A stretch of 64,000 nt of DNA from Gammaproteobacteria bacterium (GTDB taxonomy: Bacteria; Pseudomonadota; Gammaproteobacteria; Burkholderiales; Gallionellaceae), in NCBI GenBank assembly GCA_018814405.1, contig JAHIZO010000009.1, positions 1 to 64,000 on the forward strand. Direction: 5' to 3'. Below are positions 49,649-59,354 of this stretch, piece after piece; the first letter of the stretch is position 1; each line of letters opens with the position of its first letter. A model generated the notes under the pieces. It had not been told where the DNA came from. It saw only the letters and a list, made by a program, of their open reading frames with translations, and ran no database searches. Made by a program: the position numbers and the translations under genes.

Positions 49649-50701
49649 TTATTTTCCCACGACCGAAACGCAGATCGACTGGTCATCGGAAATGCGCCCC
49701 ATGATATTCCCCAGCGTATAAGCGATCAATTGCGGATGCTGGTTGAACAAACCGACGAAATTCCCGGTATCCCAGTTGCGCCGGATGCCGTCGCTCGCCG
49801 TCACCACCACCGCGCGCTTGCCGAGTTTACCGCGAACCGGGCTGGTCGCCCTGTGTTCCCTACCCAGTATCCCGGGAGCGAAACCGAAGTGCTGCATCTC
49901 GTCCTGCTCGTAGATCCTGGCATGCATATCGCCCACCCCGTGCAACTGGTACCCGTGCCGCACGGTATCGATCTCGCAGATCGCCGCCACTGCGCCGCGC
50001 GTCGAAACCAATTGCCGGTCCACTTCATGCAATATCGCGCCGATGTCGGTGTGATGTTCGACATGCTTCCCCAGATTGGCCGTCGCATTCTGCGCCTCAG
50101 CACCATGCCCCAAACCATCCAGATGCAGCCAACACAAACGGCCCTGCTTCTGCTGCAGATAGATGCGATCACCGTTATGCCGGGTATCGGAGAGCGAGCG
50201 GGAATAAATACCGATATCGTTACCCAGCATCCTTGTCCTGCCTTGCCCGATATTGAAGCGGGCCAGAAAGACCGTGCCGCTCCACTTGGGTATCTGGCTG
50301 TGAGACCGGTGCTGCGTGTAAAAATAGGATTCGTCGCTCAGGCGGCGGATGGCCCCCAAGCCTTTGCCAAAAGTGTTCGAGGTCGAATAACCGTCCTGCT
50401 CGGCCCGATCCATATCGTTGATACCGGGACCGTAATCCAGCGAAAGGATATCCAGCACCGGGCCGGGTTGCTGCCAAAGCTGGATCAGACCGCGTCCGCC
50501 GGCATGCTTGATATTGTTGGTTCCCAACTCGGCCGCGACCAGCATGATGTTCTCGCGCTGGTGATCCGGTATGTTGAGCCGGTTGGTGATGGCAAACAGC
50601 TTGGAGCGCAGCAGCACCAGCGAGCTTTCATCCTGGGTGGAACTGCTGTGCAGCAGCTTGCAATCCACCGCGCTGTCGAACACCTTGTGAGCTTTCAACA
50701 C
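49649..50701 (-). CDS. fused RsbT-like kinase / RsbX-like PP2C phosphatase
   Basis: This 350-residue protein has two domains. Residues 20-150 form a GHKL ATPase of the RsbT anti-sigma-kinase type: N-box Glu58 and Asn62 (AAELGTNN), DYGPGI (89-94) and FGKGLGAIRRL (111-121). Residues 160-350 are a SpoIIE/RsbX-type PP2C phosphatase with metal-site Asp195 in HLDGLGHGA, SDGI and the C-terminal DDQ. In classical stressosomes the kinase and phosphatase are separate proteins with opposite effects. The start is GTG, overlapping the GGDEF gene end. Catalytic motifs of both halves look intact. Confidence 0.82.
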   Translation of the reverse strand: MLKAHKVFDSAVDCKLLHSSSTQDESSLVLLRSKLFAITNRLNIPDHQRENIMLVAAELGTNNIKHAGGRGLIQLWQQPGPVLDILSLDYGPGINDMDRAEQDGYSTSNTFGKGLGAIRRLSDESYFYTQHRSHSQIPKWSGTVFLARFNIGQGRTRMLGNDIGIYSRSLSDTRHNGDRIYLQQKQGRLCWLHLDGLGHGAEAQNATANLGKHVEHHTDIGAILHEVDRQLVSTRGAVAAICEIDTVRHGYQLHGVGDMHARIYEQDEMQHFGFAPGILGREHRATSPVRGKLGKRAVVVTASDGIRRNWDTGNFVGLFNQHPQLIAYTLGNIMGRISDDQSICVSVVGK

Positions 50702-51675
50702 GCCATTCCCGGACAGTCCATGTTACATGCGCCTGAACGTTGGCTTGGACACTGATCGATCTGCGCCTGGCCGCGTCCTGATCGTTTTGCCTCGTATAGC
50801 GAGTTGTCCGCACTGCGGACAAAATCCTCGAGCAGCAGTTCTTCGGCCGTGTCCTTGTTGATGGTAGAAACGCCGATACTGACCTTATGCGACATCATTT
50901 TAAGCACCTGCTTCGCCTTGTCGCACGCCTGCGGGTAATCGGCATAGATCACCACGGCGAATTCATCACCGCCGAAACGGAAGGCAAAATCCACATCCTC
51001 CCGGATCACCTTGCGCAATACTTCCGCCATTTTGACCAGATGCTGATCACCGACCTGGTGACCGAACTCGTCATTGATCTGCTTGAAGTGATCAAGATCG
51101 AGGAACAGCAACGAGACGGGCGCATTTTTCTGACGCATGGTGTGCAAAAAGATCTGCCTGAGTCGCACATCGAAGGCCCGCCGATTGTATAGACCTGTCA
51201 GCGCATCCGTCTCGGCAAGGTAGAGGGTTTCCTGAAGCTCGTTCTGTCGGCGTTTGAGGGATTGCTGCAGCAGCTCAAGCTCCATTTCGGCATTCGCTCG
51301 CACCTCGTCGAAATGACGCTTCATGTCGATATTGCGCTGCAAAAGGATCTCGGGGTCGACCAGCGCGACGGAGTTCTCCATGAAGCAGCGCAACTCGGCG
51401 ATCCGCTCCGGAGCTGGCATTTGGGCCAGTGCCACGATCTTGGACTGTTCGCCCTGCCCCCAATGCACGACCAACTGCCGCTCACGCAGGGCCAGACTGA
51501 CCGGCATCGGATTACCCATCGCAGCACCGGCATGACGCAATTGCTCCAGCAGACCCAGAACAGCGATAGTGGCGGCGAACACATTCCCCCCGAGATCGCT
51601 CACGCTTTTCAGCACGAACTCGATGAAATTCTGCAGATCAGGTTCGATCGCAAGATTTTGCTTGAGAATCTCCAC
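50695..51675 (-). CDS. diguanylate cyclase (GGDEF) of the stressosome-like module, with four-cysteine tail
   Basis: This protein of about 326 residues makes cyclic di-GMP. It has an N-terminal helical and mixed region without recognised domain (1-115), a coiled coil (about 115-152) and a GGDEF domain with DALTGLYNRRAF, FLDLDHFKQIND and an intact FRFGGDEF. The product-inhibition RxxD site is not at its usual position. The last 18 residues hold four cysteines spaced C-x7-C-x3-C-x4-C. There is no membrane segment. GTG at 51675 has GGAG eight bases upstream; GTG three codons earlier is possible. It is first in the module, which points to cyclic di-GMP as output or co-output. Confidence 0.85.
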   Translation of the reverse strand: MEILKQNLAIEPDLQNFIEFVLKSVSDLGGNVFAATIAVLGLLEQLRHAGAAMGNPMPVSLALRERQLVVHWGQGEQSKIVALAQMPAPERIAELRCFMENSVALVDPEILLQRNIDMKRHFDEVRANAEMELELLQQSLKRRQNELQETLYLAETDALTGLYNRRAFDVRLRQIFLHTMRQKNAPVSLLFLDLDHFKQINDEFGHQVGDQHLVKMAEVLRKVIREDVDFAFRFGGDEFAVVIYADYPQACDKAKQVLKMMSHKVSIGVSTINKDTAEELLLEDFVRSADNSLYEAKRSGRGQAQIDQCPSQRSGACNMDCPGMAC

Positions 51676-51752
51676 CAGCCCCACTCCAGATCAGGTCATG
51701 TGAATCAATCGCACGATTGGAACACAAAACGAAATACATGCCTACCACGCAG

Positions 51753-51766
51753 AATGCATATGCATT
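51753..51766. promoter_or_regulatory. 14-bp perfect palindrome upstream of the stressosome-like module
   Basis: AATGCATATGCATT is a perfect palindrome 78 bases before the GGDEF gene start, in the 136-base gap behind lspA. It has the form of a dimeric regulator site. No clear -35/-10 pair could be set around it, so the role is open. Confidence 0.4.
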
Positions 51767-51811
51767 ATTTGCGGCGGACAGCCAGAGTCCTTACAGATCA
51801 GTTAGATAGCG

Positions 51812-52282
51812 CTATTTTTTGAGATGCCGGGCGGAACGAAAACCATCCAGGATCAACAGTCCCGCTCCCAGAGTGATCGCCGAATCGGCCACGTTGAAGG
51901 CAGCGAAATGATAGCCCGCCGCGTGGAAATCCAAAAAGTCGACCACATAGCCGTAGGCGATGCGGTCGATCAAGTTTCCCAATGCACCGCCGAGGATGAA
52001 TGCCAGCGCAAAGCTGAACAGCTTCTCAGCCTGATGTTTGCGCAACAGCCACACGATCCACCCCGACGCCACGACGGCGATGAGGGAGAACAGCCAGCGC
52101 TGCATCCCGCCCGCATCATGCAGGAAGCTGAACGCCGCGCCGGTGTTGTACGCCAGCACCAGATTGAAGAACGAAGTGATGGCGAGCGATTCGCCATAAA
52201 CAAAGTGGCTGGTGATGGCGAGCTTGCTCGCCTGATCGAGCACGATGACGATGACTGCCAGCAGCAGCCAGCGATTAAGCAT
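51812..52282 (-). CDS. lspA: lipoprotein signal peptidase
   Basis: LspA (signal peptidase II) is an inner-membrane aspartyl protease that cleaves prolipoproteins. The 156-residue product has four transmembrane helices, with the catalytic Asp residues in [16 protein letters not shown] and [11 protein letters not shown]. The ATG at 52282 lies inside the end of ileS, so translation is coupled. Confidence 0.95.
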   Translation of the reverse strand: MLNRWLLLAVIVIVLDQASKLAITSHFVYGESLAITSFFNLVLAYNTGAAFSFLHDAGGMQRWLFSLIAVVASGWIVWLLRKHQAEKLFSFALAFILGGALGNLIDRIAYGYVVDFLDFHAAGYHFAAFNVADSAITLGAGLLILDGFRSARHLKK

Positions 52283-55067
52283 GCTTACGCGCCTCACCGT
52301 CGCCGAACAGGTTGCTCACGCAGCGCCCGCACAGTGTCGGATGGTTGGCATCGCTGCCCACGTCTTCGCGATAATGCCAGCAACGTTCGCATTTCTCGTG
52401 TGTGCTCGGTGTGACGTTGATCTCCAGTTCACCTTCACGCAGATGCACATTGGCTCGCGAGGTGATGAGCACGAAACGCAAGTCATCATCCAAACGAGAC
52501 AGCAGCTCGAAAGTCTCTTTCGGCGCGTACACATCCACCTCGGCCTGCAAGTCAGAGCCGATGGCCCCCACCGTACGCTGATCTTCCAGCTTCTTGTTGA
52601 CCAGTTCACGCACGGCACGGATGTCAGCCCAGGCACTCACCTGCTCGCCGCTCAGACCGGAATCCGGCAACTCATACCACAGCTGTTCGAACACGCTCAC
52701 TTCTTCACTTCCATTCAGCGTCGCCCACACCTCCTCACCCGTGAAGCTGAGGATAGGTGCAATCAAGCGGCCCAGTGCCTGCGTGATGTGATACAGCGCA
52801 TTCTGCGCGGAGCGGCGTGCCTTCGAGGTCTCGCCTGCTGTGTACAGGCGATCCTTGAGGATATTCAGATAGAAACTACCCAACTCTTCCGAGCAGAACC
52901 CCTGCAATTTCTGCACAGCCAAGTGAAACTCGTATCGGTCGTAATCGGCACGCACATCATCTTGCAGTTTCTGTATCAGCGACAATGCATAGCGGTCGAT
53001 CTCCAGCCATTCGGTGACAGGCAACGCATCGCGCTGCGCATCGAAATCACTCACATTGGCCAACAGGAAACGCAAAGTATTGCGAATGCGACGATAGCTG
53101 TCGGTCACGCGCTTGAGGATCTCGTCCGAGATGGTCAGCTCGCCGGAGTAGTCGGTCGAAGCCGTCCACAGACGCAGCATGTCCGCACCCATGGTGTCGA
53201 TGATCTTCTGCGGCGCGATGACGTTGCCCTTGGACTTCGACATCTTGTGGCCCTTGCCGTCCACCACGAAGCCATGCGTGAGCAAGGCATCGTATGGCGC
53301 GCGACCATTGATGGCGCAGCCGGTCAGCAAGGACGACTGGAACCAGCCGCGATGCTGGTCGGAGCCTTCCAGATACAGATCGGCCGGTGCGCGCAGGCCT
53401 TCGCGTTTTGCCAACACGGAATAATGCGTCGCGCCGGAATCGAACCACACGTCCAGCGTGTCGCTCAACTTGCGGTAATGCGCAGCATCGTCACCCAACA
53501 GATCGGCGCTGTTCAGCGAGAACCATGCCTCGATGCCGACTTGCTCCACGCGCTTCGCCACTTCTTCCAACAACTCCGGCGTGCGCGGATGCAGTTGCAA
53601 TGTCTCTTTGTGCACGAAGAACGGCATCGGCACACCCCAGTTACGCTGACGCGATACGCACCAGTCGGGTCGGTTCTTGATCATCGCCTCGATGCGCGCA
53701 CGGCCCCAAGCAGGATAGAACTTGGTGTCCGCCACCGCATCGTTCGCCAGCTGACGCAAAGTCGCGCCACCTTCGCCCTGCTCCATGCCGATGAACCACT
53801 GCGGCGTAGCGCGGAAGATGATGGGCGTCTTGTGACGCCAGCAATGTGGATAGCTGTGCTTCATCTTTTCCTGATGCAACAGATGACCGCTGGCTGCCAA
53901 CGCTTCCAGCACGATGTCGTTGCCCTTCCACACGAACACACCGGCCAGCGGCGTTTCGCCCACCGGCAAAGTAGTCGAGATGAACTTGCCGTCGTCGCCC
54001 ACTGGGTTCTCCACTGGCAAGCTATATTTCTGGCCGACCACATAGTCGTCCACACCGTGCGCCGGTGCGGTGTGCACCAGTCCGGTACCCGCTTCCAGCG
54101 TGACGTGTTCGCCACAGATGATGGGCACGATGCGGTCGTAGAACGGATGCTGCAGCGGCAGGTTCTCCAGCGCGCTGCCCTTGCCAGATCCGACCACTTC
54201 CGCTTCCAATTGATAGCGCTGCACACAAGATTCGAGCAGATCGCCCACCAGCAGCAGATAGCCCTTGTCGGTCTTGGCCAAACGATATTCGTATTCGGGA
54301 TGCACGCTCACCGCCTGGTTGGCGGGCAAGGTCCACGGTGTGGTGGTCCAGATCACCGCATATACTTTTGCGCTGCCGGGCAGCGACACACCGAGCGCGC
54401 GACCTAAGGCTTCGACGTCTTTCACCTCGAAGCCGACATCGATCGCAGGCGACACTTTGTCTTCGTATTCCACTTCCGCCTCGGCCAGTGCCGAACCGCA
54501 ATCCAGACACCAGTTCACCGGCTTGCGCCCCTGATACAGATAACCGTTCTGTTGGATCTGACCCAGTGCGCGGATGATGTCCGCTTCGGTCTGGAAGTCC
54601 ATGGTCAGGTAAGGCTTGTCCCAGTCACCCAACACGCCCAAGCGGATGAAGTCCTTCTTCTGGCGCTCGACCTGTTCTTTCGCATATTCGCGGCACAGCT
54701 CGCGGAACTGCGACGGCGGGATGGCCTTGCCGTGTTGCTTCTCCACCTGCAATTCGATGGGCAGACCGTGACAGTCCCAGCCCGGCACATAAGGCGCATC
54801 GAAGCCACTCAGCGTCTTGCTCTTGATGATGATGTCCTTCAACACCTTGTTCACTGCGTGGCCGATGTGGATGTCGCCGTTCGCATACGGCGGGCCATCG
54901 TGCAGGATGAACTGCGGACGTCCCTTGGCCGCGGCGCGGATGCGCTGGTAGCGCTGCTGTGCTTGCCATTGCGCCAGCATCTTCGGCTCGCGCTTGGCGA
55001 GGTCGCCACGCATGGGGAACGCCGTGTCGGGCAGGTTCAGGGGGTACTTCTTCTTGTCTTCACTCAT
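52275..55067 (-). CDS. ileS: isoleucyl-tRNA synthetase
   Basis: This class I synthetase of 930 residues has the HIGH-type motif DIHIGHA, the KMSKS motif KMSKSKGNV, a large editing CP1 insertion with [12 protein letters not shown], and a C-terminal zinc site (CERCW...CGRC). The ATG at 55067 gives [20 protein letters not shown], the normal N-terminus, and overlaps the ribF stop by eight bases. Confidence 0.97.
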   Translation of the reverse strand: MSEDKKKYPLNLPDTAFPMRGDLAKREPKMLAQWQAQQRYQRIRAAAKGRPQFILHDGPPYANGDIHIGHAVNKVLKDIIIKSKTLSGFDAPYVPGWDCHGLPIELQVEKQHGKAIPPSQFRELCREYAKEQVERQKKDFIRLGVLGDWDKPYLTMDFQTEADIIRALGQIQQNGYLYQGRKPVNWCLDCGSALAEAEVEYEDKVSPAIDVGFEVKDVEALGRALGVSLPGSAKVYAVIWTTTPWTLPANQAVSVHPEYEYRLAKTDKGYLLLVGDLLESCVQRYQLEAEVVGSGKGSALENLPLQHPFYDRIVPIICGEHVTLEAGTGLVHTAPAHGVDDYVVGQKYSLPVENPVGDDGKFISTTLPVGETPLAGVFVWKGNDIVLEALAASGHLLHQEKMKHSYPHCWRHKTPIIFRATPQWFIGMEQGEGGATLRQLANDAVADTKFYPAWGRARIEAMIKNRPDWCVSRQRNWGVPMPFFVHKETLQLHPRTPELLEEVAKRVEQVGIEAWFSLNSADLLGDDAAHYRKLSDTLDVWFDSGATHYSVLAKREGLRAPADLYLEGSDQHRGWFQSSLLTGCAINGRAPYDALLTHGFVVDGKGHKMSKSKGNVIAPQKIIDTMGADMLRLWTASTDYSGELTISDEILKRVTDSYRRIRNTLRFLLANVSDFDAQRDALPVTEWLEIDRYALSLIQKLQDDVRADYDRYEFHLAVQKLQGFCSEELGSFYLNILKDRLYTAGETSKARRSAQNALYHITQALGRLIAPILSFTGEEVWATLNGSEEVSVFEQLWYELPDSGLSGEQVSAWADIRAVRELVNKKLEDQRTVGAIGSDLQAEVDVYAPKETFELLSRLDDDLRFVLITSRANVHLREGELEINVTPSTHEKCERCWHYREDVGSDANHPTLCGRCVSNLFGDGEARKHA

Positions 55068-55986
55068 GATCGATAAACCATTGCTTTGCATTATTCACAT
55101 CTGACCTGATCTGTCGCGTCAGCGCTTCCAAACCGTCGAACTTCATCTCATCGCGCAACTTGTGCAGGAATTCCACCCGCAGATGCCGGCCGTATATCTG
55201 CTGTTCGAACTCGAACAGGTGCACTTCCAGCACATATTTCGCATCATGCTTCAGCGTCGGCCGCAGGCCCAGACTGGCCACGCCCTGCAACACGCCGAGT
55301 CCGTCCGAATGCACATTCACCACAAACACGCCTTTGAGCGGCGGCAGGTTGTGCTTCATCTGGATGTTCGCCGTGGGATAACCCAGTTTGCGACCCATCG
55401 CATCGCCATGCACCACGCGTCCGCTGATGCTGTACGGGCGACAGAGGTAGTCGCGGGCGATGTCCAGCTTGCCTTCTGCCAGCGCATTGCGGATCACCGT
55501 GCTGGATACGCGCACCTGCTCATGCATCACACTATGCATCGCCTTCACCTCGAAGCCATGCTGCTTGCCGGCCTGCTGCATCAGGGCGAAGTCACCACCG
55601 CGCCCGCTGCCGAAGCGAAAATCATCCCCGATCAATACATGCTGGGCACGCAGCGATTCCACCAAAGTCAAAATGAAATCGTCCGCCGATTTCTGCGCGA
55701 ACACCTTATCGAAAGGACACACATACACGCGGTCCATGCCCATCTCGCGGAACAGCTCCAGCTTTTCGCGCAGGCTGGTGAGCCGCGCCGGCGCCTGCTG
55801 CGGGGTGAAGAATTCGCGCGGATGCGGCTCAAAAGTCACCACCGCCGTCTGCAATCCGCGTGCCTGCGCCGCCTCGCGCAATTCCTTCAGCATCGCCTGA
55901 TGCCCCAGATGCACCCCGTCAAAATTGCCGATGGTGACCGCCGAAGGTCGAAAATCCGTAGAATGGAGGCCGCGTAGAATCTGCAT
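55060..55986 (-). CDS. ribF: bifunctional riboflavin kinase / FAD synthetase
   Basis: RibF converts riboflavin to FMN and FAD. The 308-residue product has an N-terminal nucleotidyltransferase domain ([14 protein letters not shown], then [14 protein letters not shown]) and a C-terminal kinase domain ([11 protein letters not shown]). It begins the ribF-ileS-lspA chain. No Shine-Dalgarno is visible and the -10 box lies unusually close to the ATG. Confidence 0.95.
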   Translation of the reverse strand: MQILRGLHSTDFRPSAVTIGNFDGVHLGHQAMLKELREAAQARGLQTAVVTFEPHPREFFTPQQAPARLTSLREKLELFREMGMDRVYVCPFDKVFAQKSADDFILTLVESLRAQHVLIGDDFRFGSGRGGDFALMQQAGKQHGFEVKAMHSVMHEQVRVSSTVIRNALAEGKLDIARDYLCRPYSISGRVVHGDAMGRKLGYPTANIQMKHNLPPLKGVFVVNVHSDGLGVLQGVASLGLRPTLKHDAKYVLEVHLFEFEQQIYGRHLRVEFLHKLRDEMKFDGLEALTRQIRSDVNNAKQWFIDHE

Positions 55987-55995
55987 AGGGCGCGG

Positions 55996-56001
55996 ATTAT
56001 A
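55996..56001 (-). promoter_or_regulatory. -10 box of ribF
   Basis: A perfect TATAAT on the minus strand ends only nine bases before the ribF ATG, so a start at the normal distance would leave a leader of a few bases. The -35 region is poor. Confidence 0.4.
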
Positions 56002-56043
56002 CAGCCTTACACCCCGTAATCACCCCCGCCAAAAAGGGAAAAC

Positions 56044-56436
56044 ATGCTGAACTACCCCCGCGTTGCGATCGACTTCATGAACAATGACCACGCCGAGTTC
56101 GTCGCCCTGCGCAAGCATCTGCTCGACCTGCTGCATATGGGCGCGGATCACACGCAGGTAGACGCCATGCTGGACCAGCTGCTGGAACACACCCGCCGCC
56201 ATTTCACCGAGGAGGAAGAACTGATGCTGTCGGTCCAGTTCCCGCCTTACCCCATGCACAAGGGGGAGCACGACAAAGTGCTGGCCGACATGGTCTCCCG
56301 CATCGAAACGTGGAAAGTTACGCGCAATGCCAAAGACATCAGCAGCTGGCTGGAACACGCCGTGCGCGATTGGTTCGTCAATCACGTCAGCAGCATGGAT
56401 TTCGTCACAGCAGCCTATATCCAAGCACGGAGTTAA
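56044..56436 (+). CDS. hemerythrin-domain protein with full ligand set
   Basis: This 130-residue single-domain hemerythrin binds oxygen or related ligands at a di-iron site. All seven expected ligands are present with near-canonical spacing: His16, His53, Glu57, His72, His76, His114 and Asp119. AAAGGGA precedes the ATG. It is directly followed by a diverged paralogue. Likely roles are oxygen storage, delivery or sensing in the cytoplasm. Confidence 0.88.
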   Translation: MLNYPRVAIDFMNNDHAEFVALRKHLLDLLHMGADHTQVDAMLDQLLEHTRRHFTEEEELMLSVQFPPYPMHKGEHDKVLADMVSRIETWKVTRNAKDISSWLEHAVRDWFVNHVSSMDFVTAAYIQARS

Positions 56437-56438
56437 TG

Positions 56439-56807
56439 ATGAGTGAAGACGTATTCGACCAAAGCCGATTTGTGCAAGCCCATGCAGCCATACTGGAACT
56501 GCTGGACAGCGATACAACTGAAGATTCGCTGAACGAAGCGCTGACCACCATGCAATCCAGCTTGCAGCAGCAATTCTCTAAAGAAGATCAAGCCATGCAA
56601 GCCGCAGCATTCGGCCCGCTGGATGCGCACAAGAAAGACCACGATCAAGCTTTGGAACGCCTGTCAGCCCGCATCGCACAATGGCATGAAACGCATGATC
56701 GCAAGGCTTTGCTGGAATATCTCGAAGGGCCGTTCAGCGACTGGTTCGTGCGGCACGTCAACACACGCGACTTCATCACCGCGCAGCGGCTCTCGCTGGG
56801 CGTTTAG
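56439..56807 (+). CDS. hemerythrin-like protein missing one iron-ligand histidine
   Basis: This 122-residue paralogue of the preceding gene has ligand positions His15, Glu49, His64, His68, His106 and Asp111, but the histidine four residues before the Glu is Gln45. The di-iron site is therefore incomplete or altered. Two ATGs lie in tandem at 56436 and 56439; the second is six bases from GGAG. It overlaps or adjoins the upstream stop and is likely co-translated, so the two may form a hetero-oligomer. It ends convergently with the ykgJ-like gene, overlapping its stop. Confidence 0.82.
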   Translation: MSEDVFDQSRFVQAHAAILELLDSDTTEDSLNEALTTMQSSLQQQFSKEDQAMQAAAFGPLDAHKKDHDQALERLSARIAQWHETHDRKALLEYLEGPFSDWFVRHVNTRDFITAQRLSLGV

Positions 56808-57118
56808 TGTGGCGGCGGCACCATACCGCGCAGTTTGAAGCAACTCGGATTAGGTGACCCGTCCAACTCATATTCATTGAACTCGCGGCACACCTGCGGC
56901 CGATCCGCATAGATGATACAGCGCACCCCCTGCCCCACCTCCCCCTCCAGCGCGATACAGCGCGGCGGATAGACATCCGTACCCTTCATACAGAAGGACT
57001 GTTCATTGAGTTGATTGGTGAGTTTGAGTGGCACATGAAGGAGCTCTTCACGATGCAGCACGATGCGGAAGTGCGCGCAGCATGCGCCACAGGTCAGGCA
57101 GGAATTACCCGCATTCAT
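56804..57118 (-). CDS. YkgJ-family cysteine-cluster protein
   Basis: This 104-residue protein has eight cysteines, including SCLTCGACC at the N-terminus, [15 protein letters not shown] and VCREF. This is the CxxCGxCC...C pattern of the YkgJ/zinc- or iron-cluster family, whose function is not established. It overlaps rimO by four bases (ATGA) and follows it. Confidence 0.85.
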   Translation of the reverse strand: MNAGNSCLTCGACCAHFRIVLHREELLHVPLKLTNQLNEQSFCMKGTDVYPPRCIALEGEVGQGVRCIIYADRPQVCREFNEYELDGSPNPSCFKLRGMVPPPH

Positions 57119-58434
57119 TCCCTGACGACTTCAGCATGCAAGTCGTGCTCGTCGGATCCTGTGATCTTTACTGTAACGAACTCGCCCACTTCCAAGTCTT
57201 CGCCGTCGATGTAGACCAAGCCGTCGACATCCGGCGCATCGGCACTGCTACGTGCGATGGAGCCTTGTTCATCCACATCGTCCACCAGCACGGTCATGGT
57301 CTGGCCGACTTTCTTGGCCAGCTTCTCGGCGCTGATCTCTTCCTGCAGATACATCAAACGTGCCAGACGTTCTTCCTGTTCTTCGGGGTCGATATGATCG
57401 GGCAAGGCATTCGCGGCCGCGCCTTCAACCGGTGAATACTTGAATGCGCCGACACGGTCCAACTGCGCTTCTTCGATGAAGTCGAGCAACTCTTCGAACT
57501 CTTGTTCCGTCTCACCGGGGAAGCCGACGATGAAGGTACTGCGCAGGGTGATGTCGGGACAGATCTCGCGCCATTTCTTGATGCGCGTCAGCACGTTCTC
57601 GCTGCTGGCCGGGCGCTTCATCAGCTTGAGGATGCGTTCGTTGGCATGCTGGAACGGAATGTCCAGATAGGGCAAGATCTTGCCTTCCGCCATCAATGGG
57701 ATGACATCATCCACGCTGGGATACGGATAGACGTAATGCAAGCGCGTCCACACGCCGAGGTCACCCAGTGCTCCCGCTAGGTCGGTCATGCGTGTCTTGA
57801 GCGGTTTGCCTTGCCAGAAGCCGGTGCGATACTTCACATCCACACCGTAAGCCGAGGTGTCCTGCGAGATGACCAACAATTCCTTCACGCCGGACTCGAC
57901 CAGCTTCTCCGCCTCGGCCATCACCTCATGCACAGGACGGCTGACCAGATCGCCTCGCAGGCTGGGGATGATGCAGAAGGTGCAGCTATGGTTACAGCCT
58001 TCGGATATCTTCAGATAGGCGAAATGCTGCGGCGTCAGGCGCACGCCCTGCGGCGGCACCAGATCGGTATAAGGATCGTGCAAGCGCGGCAGATACTGGT
58101 GCACCGCGTTCATCACTGCATCCGTTTCGTGCGGGCCGGTGACGGCGAGCACCTTGGGATGCGTCTTCTGCACGATGTCGCCCTTTGCACCCAGACAACC
58201 GGTAACGATGACCTTGCCGTTCTCCTGCAAGGCTTCGCCGATGGCTTCCAACGACTCCGCCACCGCGCTGTCGATAAAGCCGCAGGTGTTGACCACCACC
58301 AGGTCGGCTTCTTGATAGCTCGGCGTTAGTTCATAGCCTTCGGCCTGCATGCGCGTGAGAATGAGCTCAGAGTCGGAAGCCGCTTTGGGGCAACCGAGTG
58401 AGACGAAACCGATCTTGGGGTGAGTTTTACTCAT
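57115..58434 (-). CDS. rimO: ribosomal protein S12 methylthiotransferase RimO
   Basis: RimO is a radical-SAM enzyme that methylthiolates Asp88 (E. coli numbering) of ribosomal protein S12. The 439-residue product has the N-terminal UPF0004 domain with cysteines in SLGCPKA, VNTCGFI and TGCLGAK, the radical-SAM CNHSCTFC, and a C-terminal TRAM domain. The ATG at 58434 lies inside the CDF gene end and has AGGAAA upstream. Confidence 0.95.
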   Translation of the reverse strand: MSKTHPKIGFVSLGCPKAASDSELILTRMQAEGYELTPSYQEADLVVVNTCGFIDSAVAESLEAIGEALQENGKVIVTGCLGAKGDIVQKTHPKVLAVTGPHETDAVMNAVHQYLPRLHDPYTDLVPPQGVRLTPQHFAYLKISEGCNHSCTFCIIPSLRGDLVSRPVHEVMAEAEKLVESGVKELLVISQDTSAYGVDVKYRTGFWQGKPLKTRMTDLAGALGDLGVWTRLHYVYPYPSVDDVIPLMAEGKILPYLDIPFQHANERILKLMKRPASSENVLTRIKKWREICPDITLRSTFIVGFPGETEQEFEELLDFIEEAQLDRVGAFKYSPVEGAAANALPDHIDPEEQEERLARLMYLQEEISAEKLAKKVGQTMTVLVDDVDEQGSIARSSADAPDVDGLVYIDGEDLEVGEFVTVKITGSDEHDLHAEVVRE

Positions 58435-59353
58435 GGGAATTTCCTGTAGATTCTTCTGTCCGCTCCAGCGTCGCATCGCTCTGCGAGAGTGGATCTTCGA
58501 TGGGTTCCAGATGCGTTGTGATGTGACAGAACGGTACCGCGGCACGGATCTCGGCTTCGATCACTTCGACCAGATCATGGCCGCGCTGCACCGTCCATTT
58601 TCCCGGCACCAGCACGTGCATGGAGATGAAGGCCTGCCGCCCGGCTTCGCGCGTGCGCAGCGCATGGAAGTCCAGCCCCTGCTCGCGATATTTCACAAGC
58701 ACGGCTTCGATGGCGTTGATGTGTTCCTGCGGGATGGCGGCATCCATCAGGCCCTCAGCCGAACGGTGCAGCAATTGCCAGCCCGTCCACACGATGTTCG
58801 CCGCCACCAGCAGCGCGATCACTGGATCCAGCCACAACCAGCCGGACAGCCAGACCAGCGCCACACCGATGATGACGCCGACAGAGGTCCATACATCGGT
58901 CATCAGGTGTTTGGCGTCCGCTTCCAGTGTGATGGAGTTGTAGGCGCGTCCGGCTTTGAGCAGTTCGCGCGCAGCGAACAGATTGATCAGTGAGGCGACC
59001 ACCGACACAGCCAAACCGACACCGACCTCGGCCAGCGCCTGCGGATGCAGGAAACGGTCGATGGCCGCATAGGCGATGCTGAATGCCGCCAACAGAATGA
59101 GGAAACCTTCAAATGCGCTGGAGAAATATTCCGCCTTGCCGTGGCCGTAGGCATGTTTCTCATCGGCTGGGGCAGCGGCCAGCGTCAACATGAACAAGGC
59201 CATCAACGCACCGGCCAGATTGACGAAGGATTCCAGCGCATCCGACAGCAGACCGACCGAGCCGGTCAGCCACCATGCCAAGCCCTTGAGCAGGATGGTG
59301 GCGACTGCGGCGGCGATGGACAGCCAGGCAAAACGGGTCAGATCGGCCTGCAT
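58427..59353 (-). CDS. cation diffusion facilitator family transporter
   Basis: This 308-residue inner-membrane divalent-metal/proton antiporter has six helices, with site A residues in SDALESFVN and [14 protein letters not shown], and a cytoplasmic C-terminal dimerisation domain. FieF-like proteins export zinc, iron or related metals; the metal cannot be fixed from sequence. It follows the ZIP gene after one base and overlaps rimO by eight bases. Confidence 0.9.
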   Translation of the reverse strand: MQADLTRFAWLSIAAAVATILLKGLAWWLTGSVGLLSDALESFVNLAGALMALFMLTLAAAPADEKHAYGHGKAEYFSSAFEGFLILLAAFSIAYAAIDRFLHPQALAEVGVGLAVSVVASLINLFAARELLKAGRAYNSITLEADAKHLMTDVWTSVGVIIGVALVWLSGWLWLDPVIALLVAANIVWTGWQLLHRSAEGLMDAAIPQEHINAIEAVLVKYREQGLDFHALRTREAGRQAFISMHVLVPGKWTVQRGHDLVEVIEAEIRAAVPFCHITTHLEPIEDPLSQSDATLERTEESTGNSHE

Positions 59354-59354
59354 G

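Noticed and set aside
52245-54407. 720-codon open frame on the + strand opposite ileS
   Set aside because: It is wholly antisense to a clear ileS, has no ribosome site or family motif and is rich in His, Arg and Gln as expected of an antisense frame.
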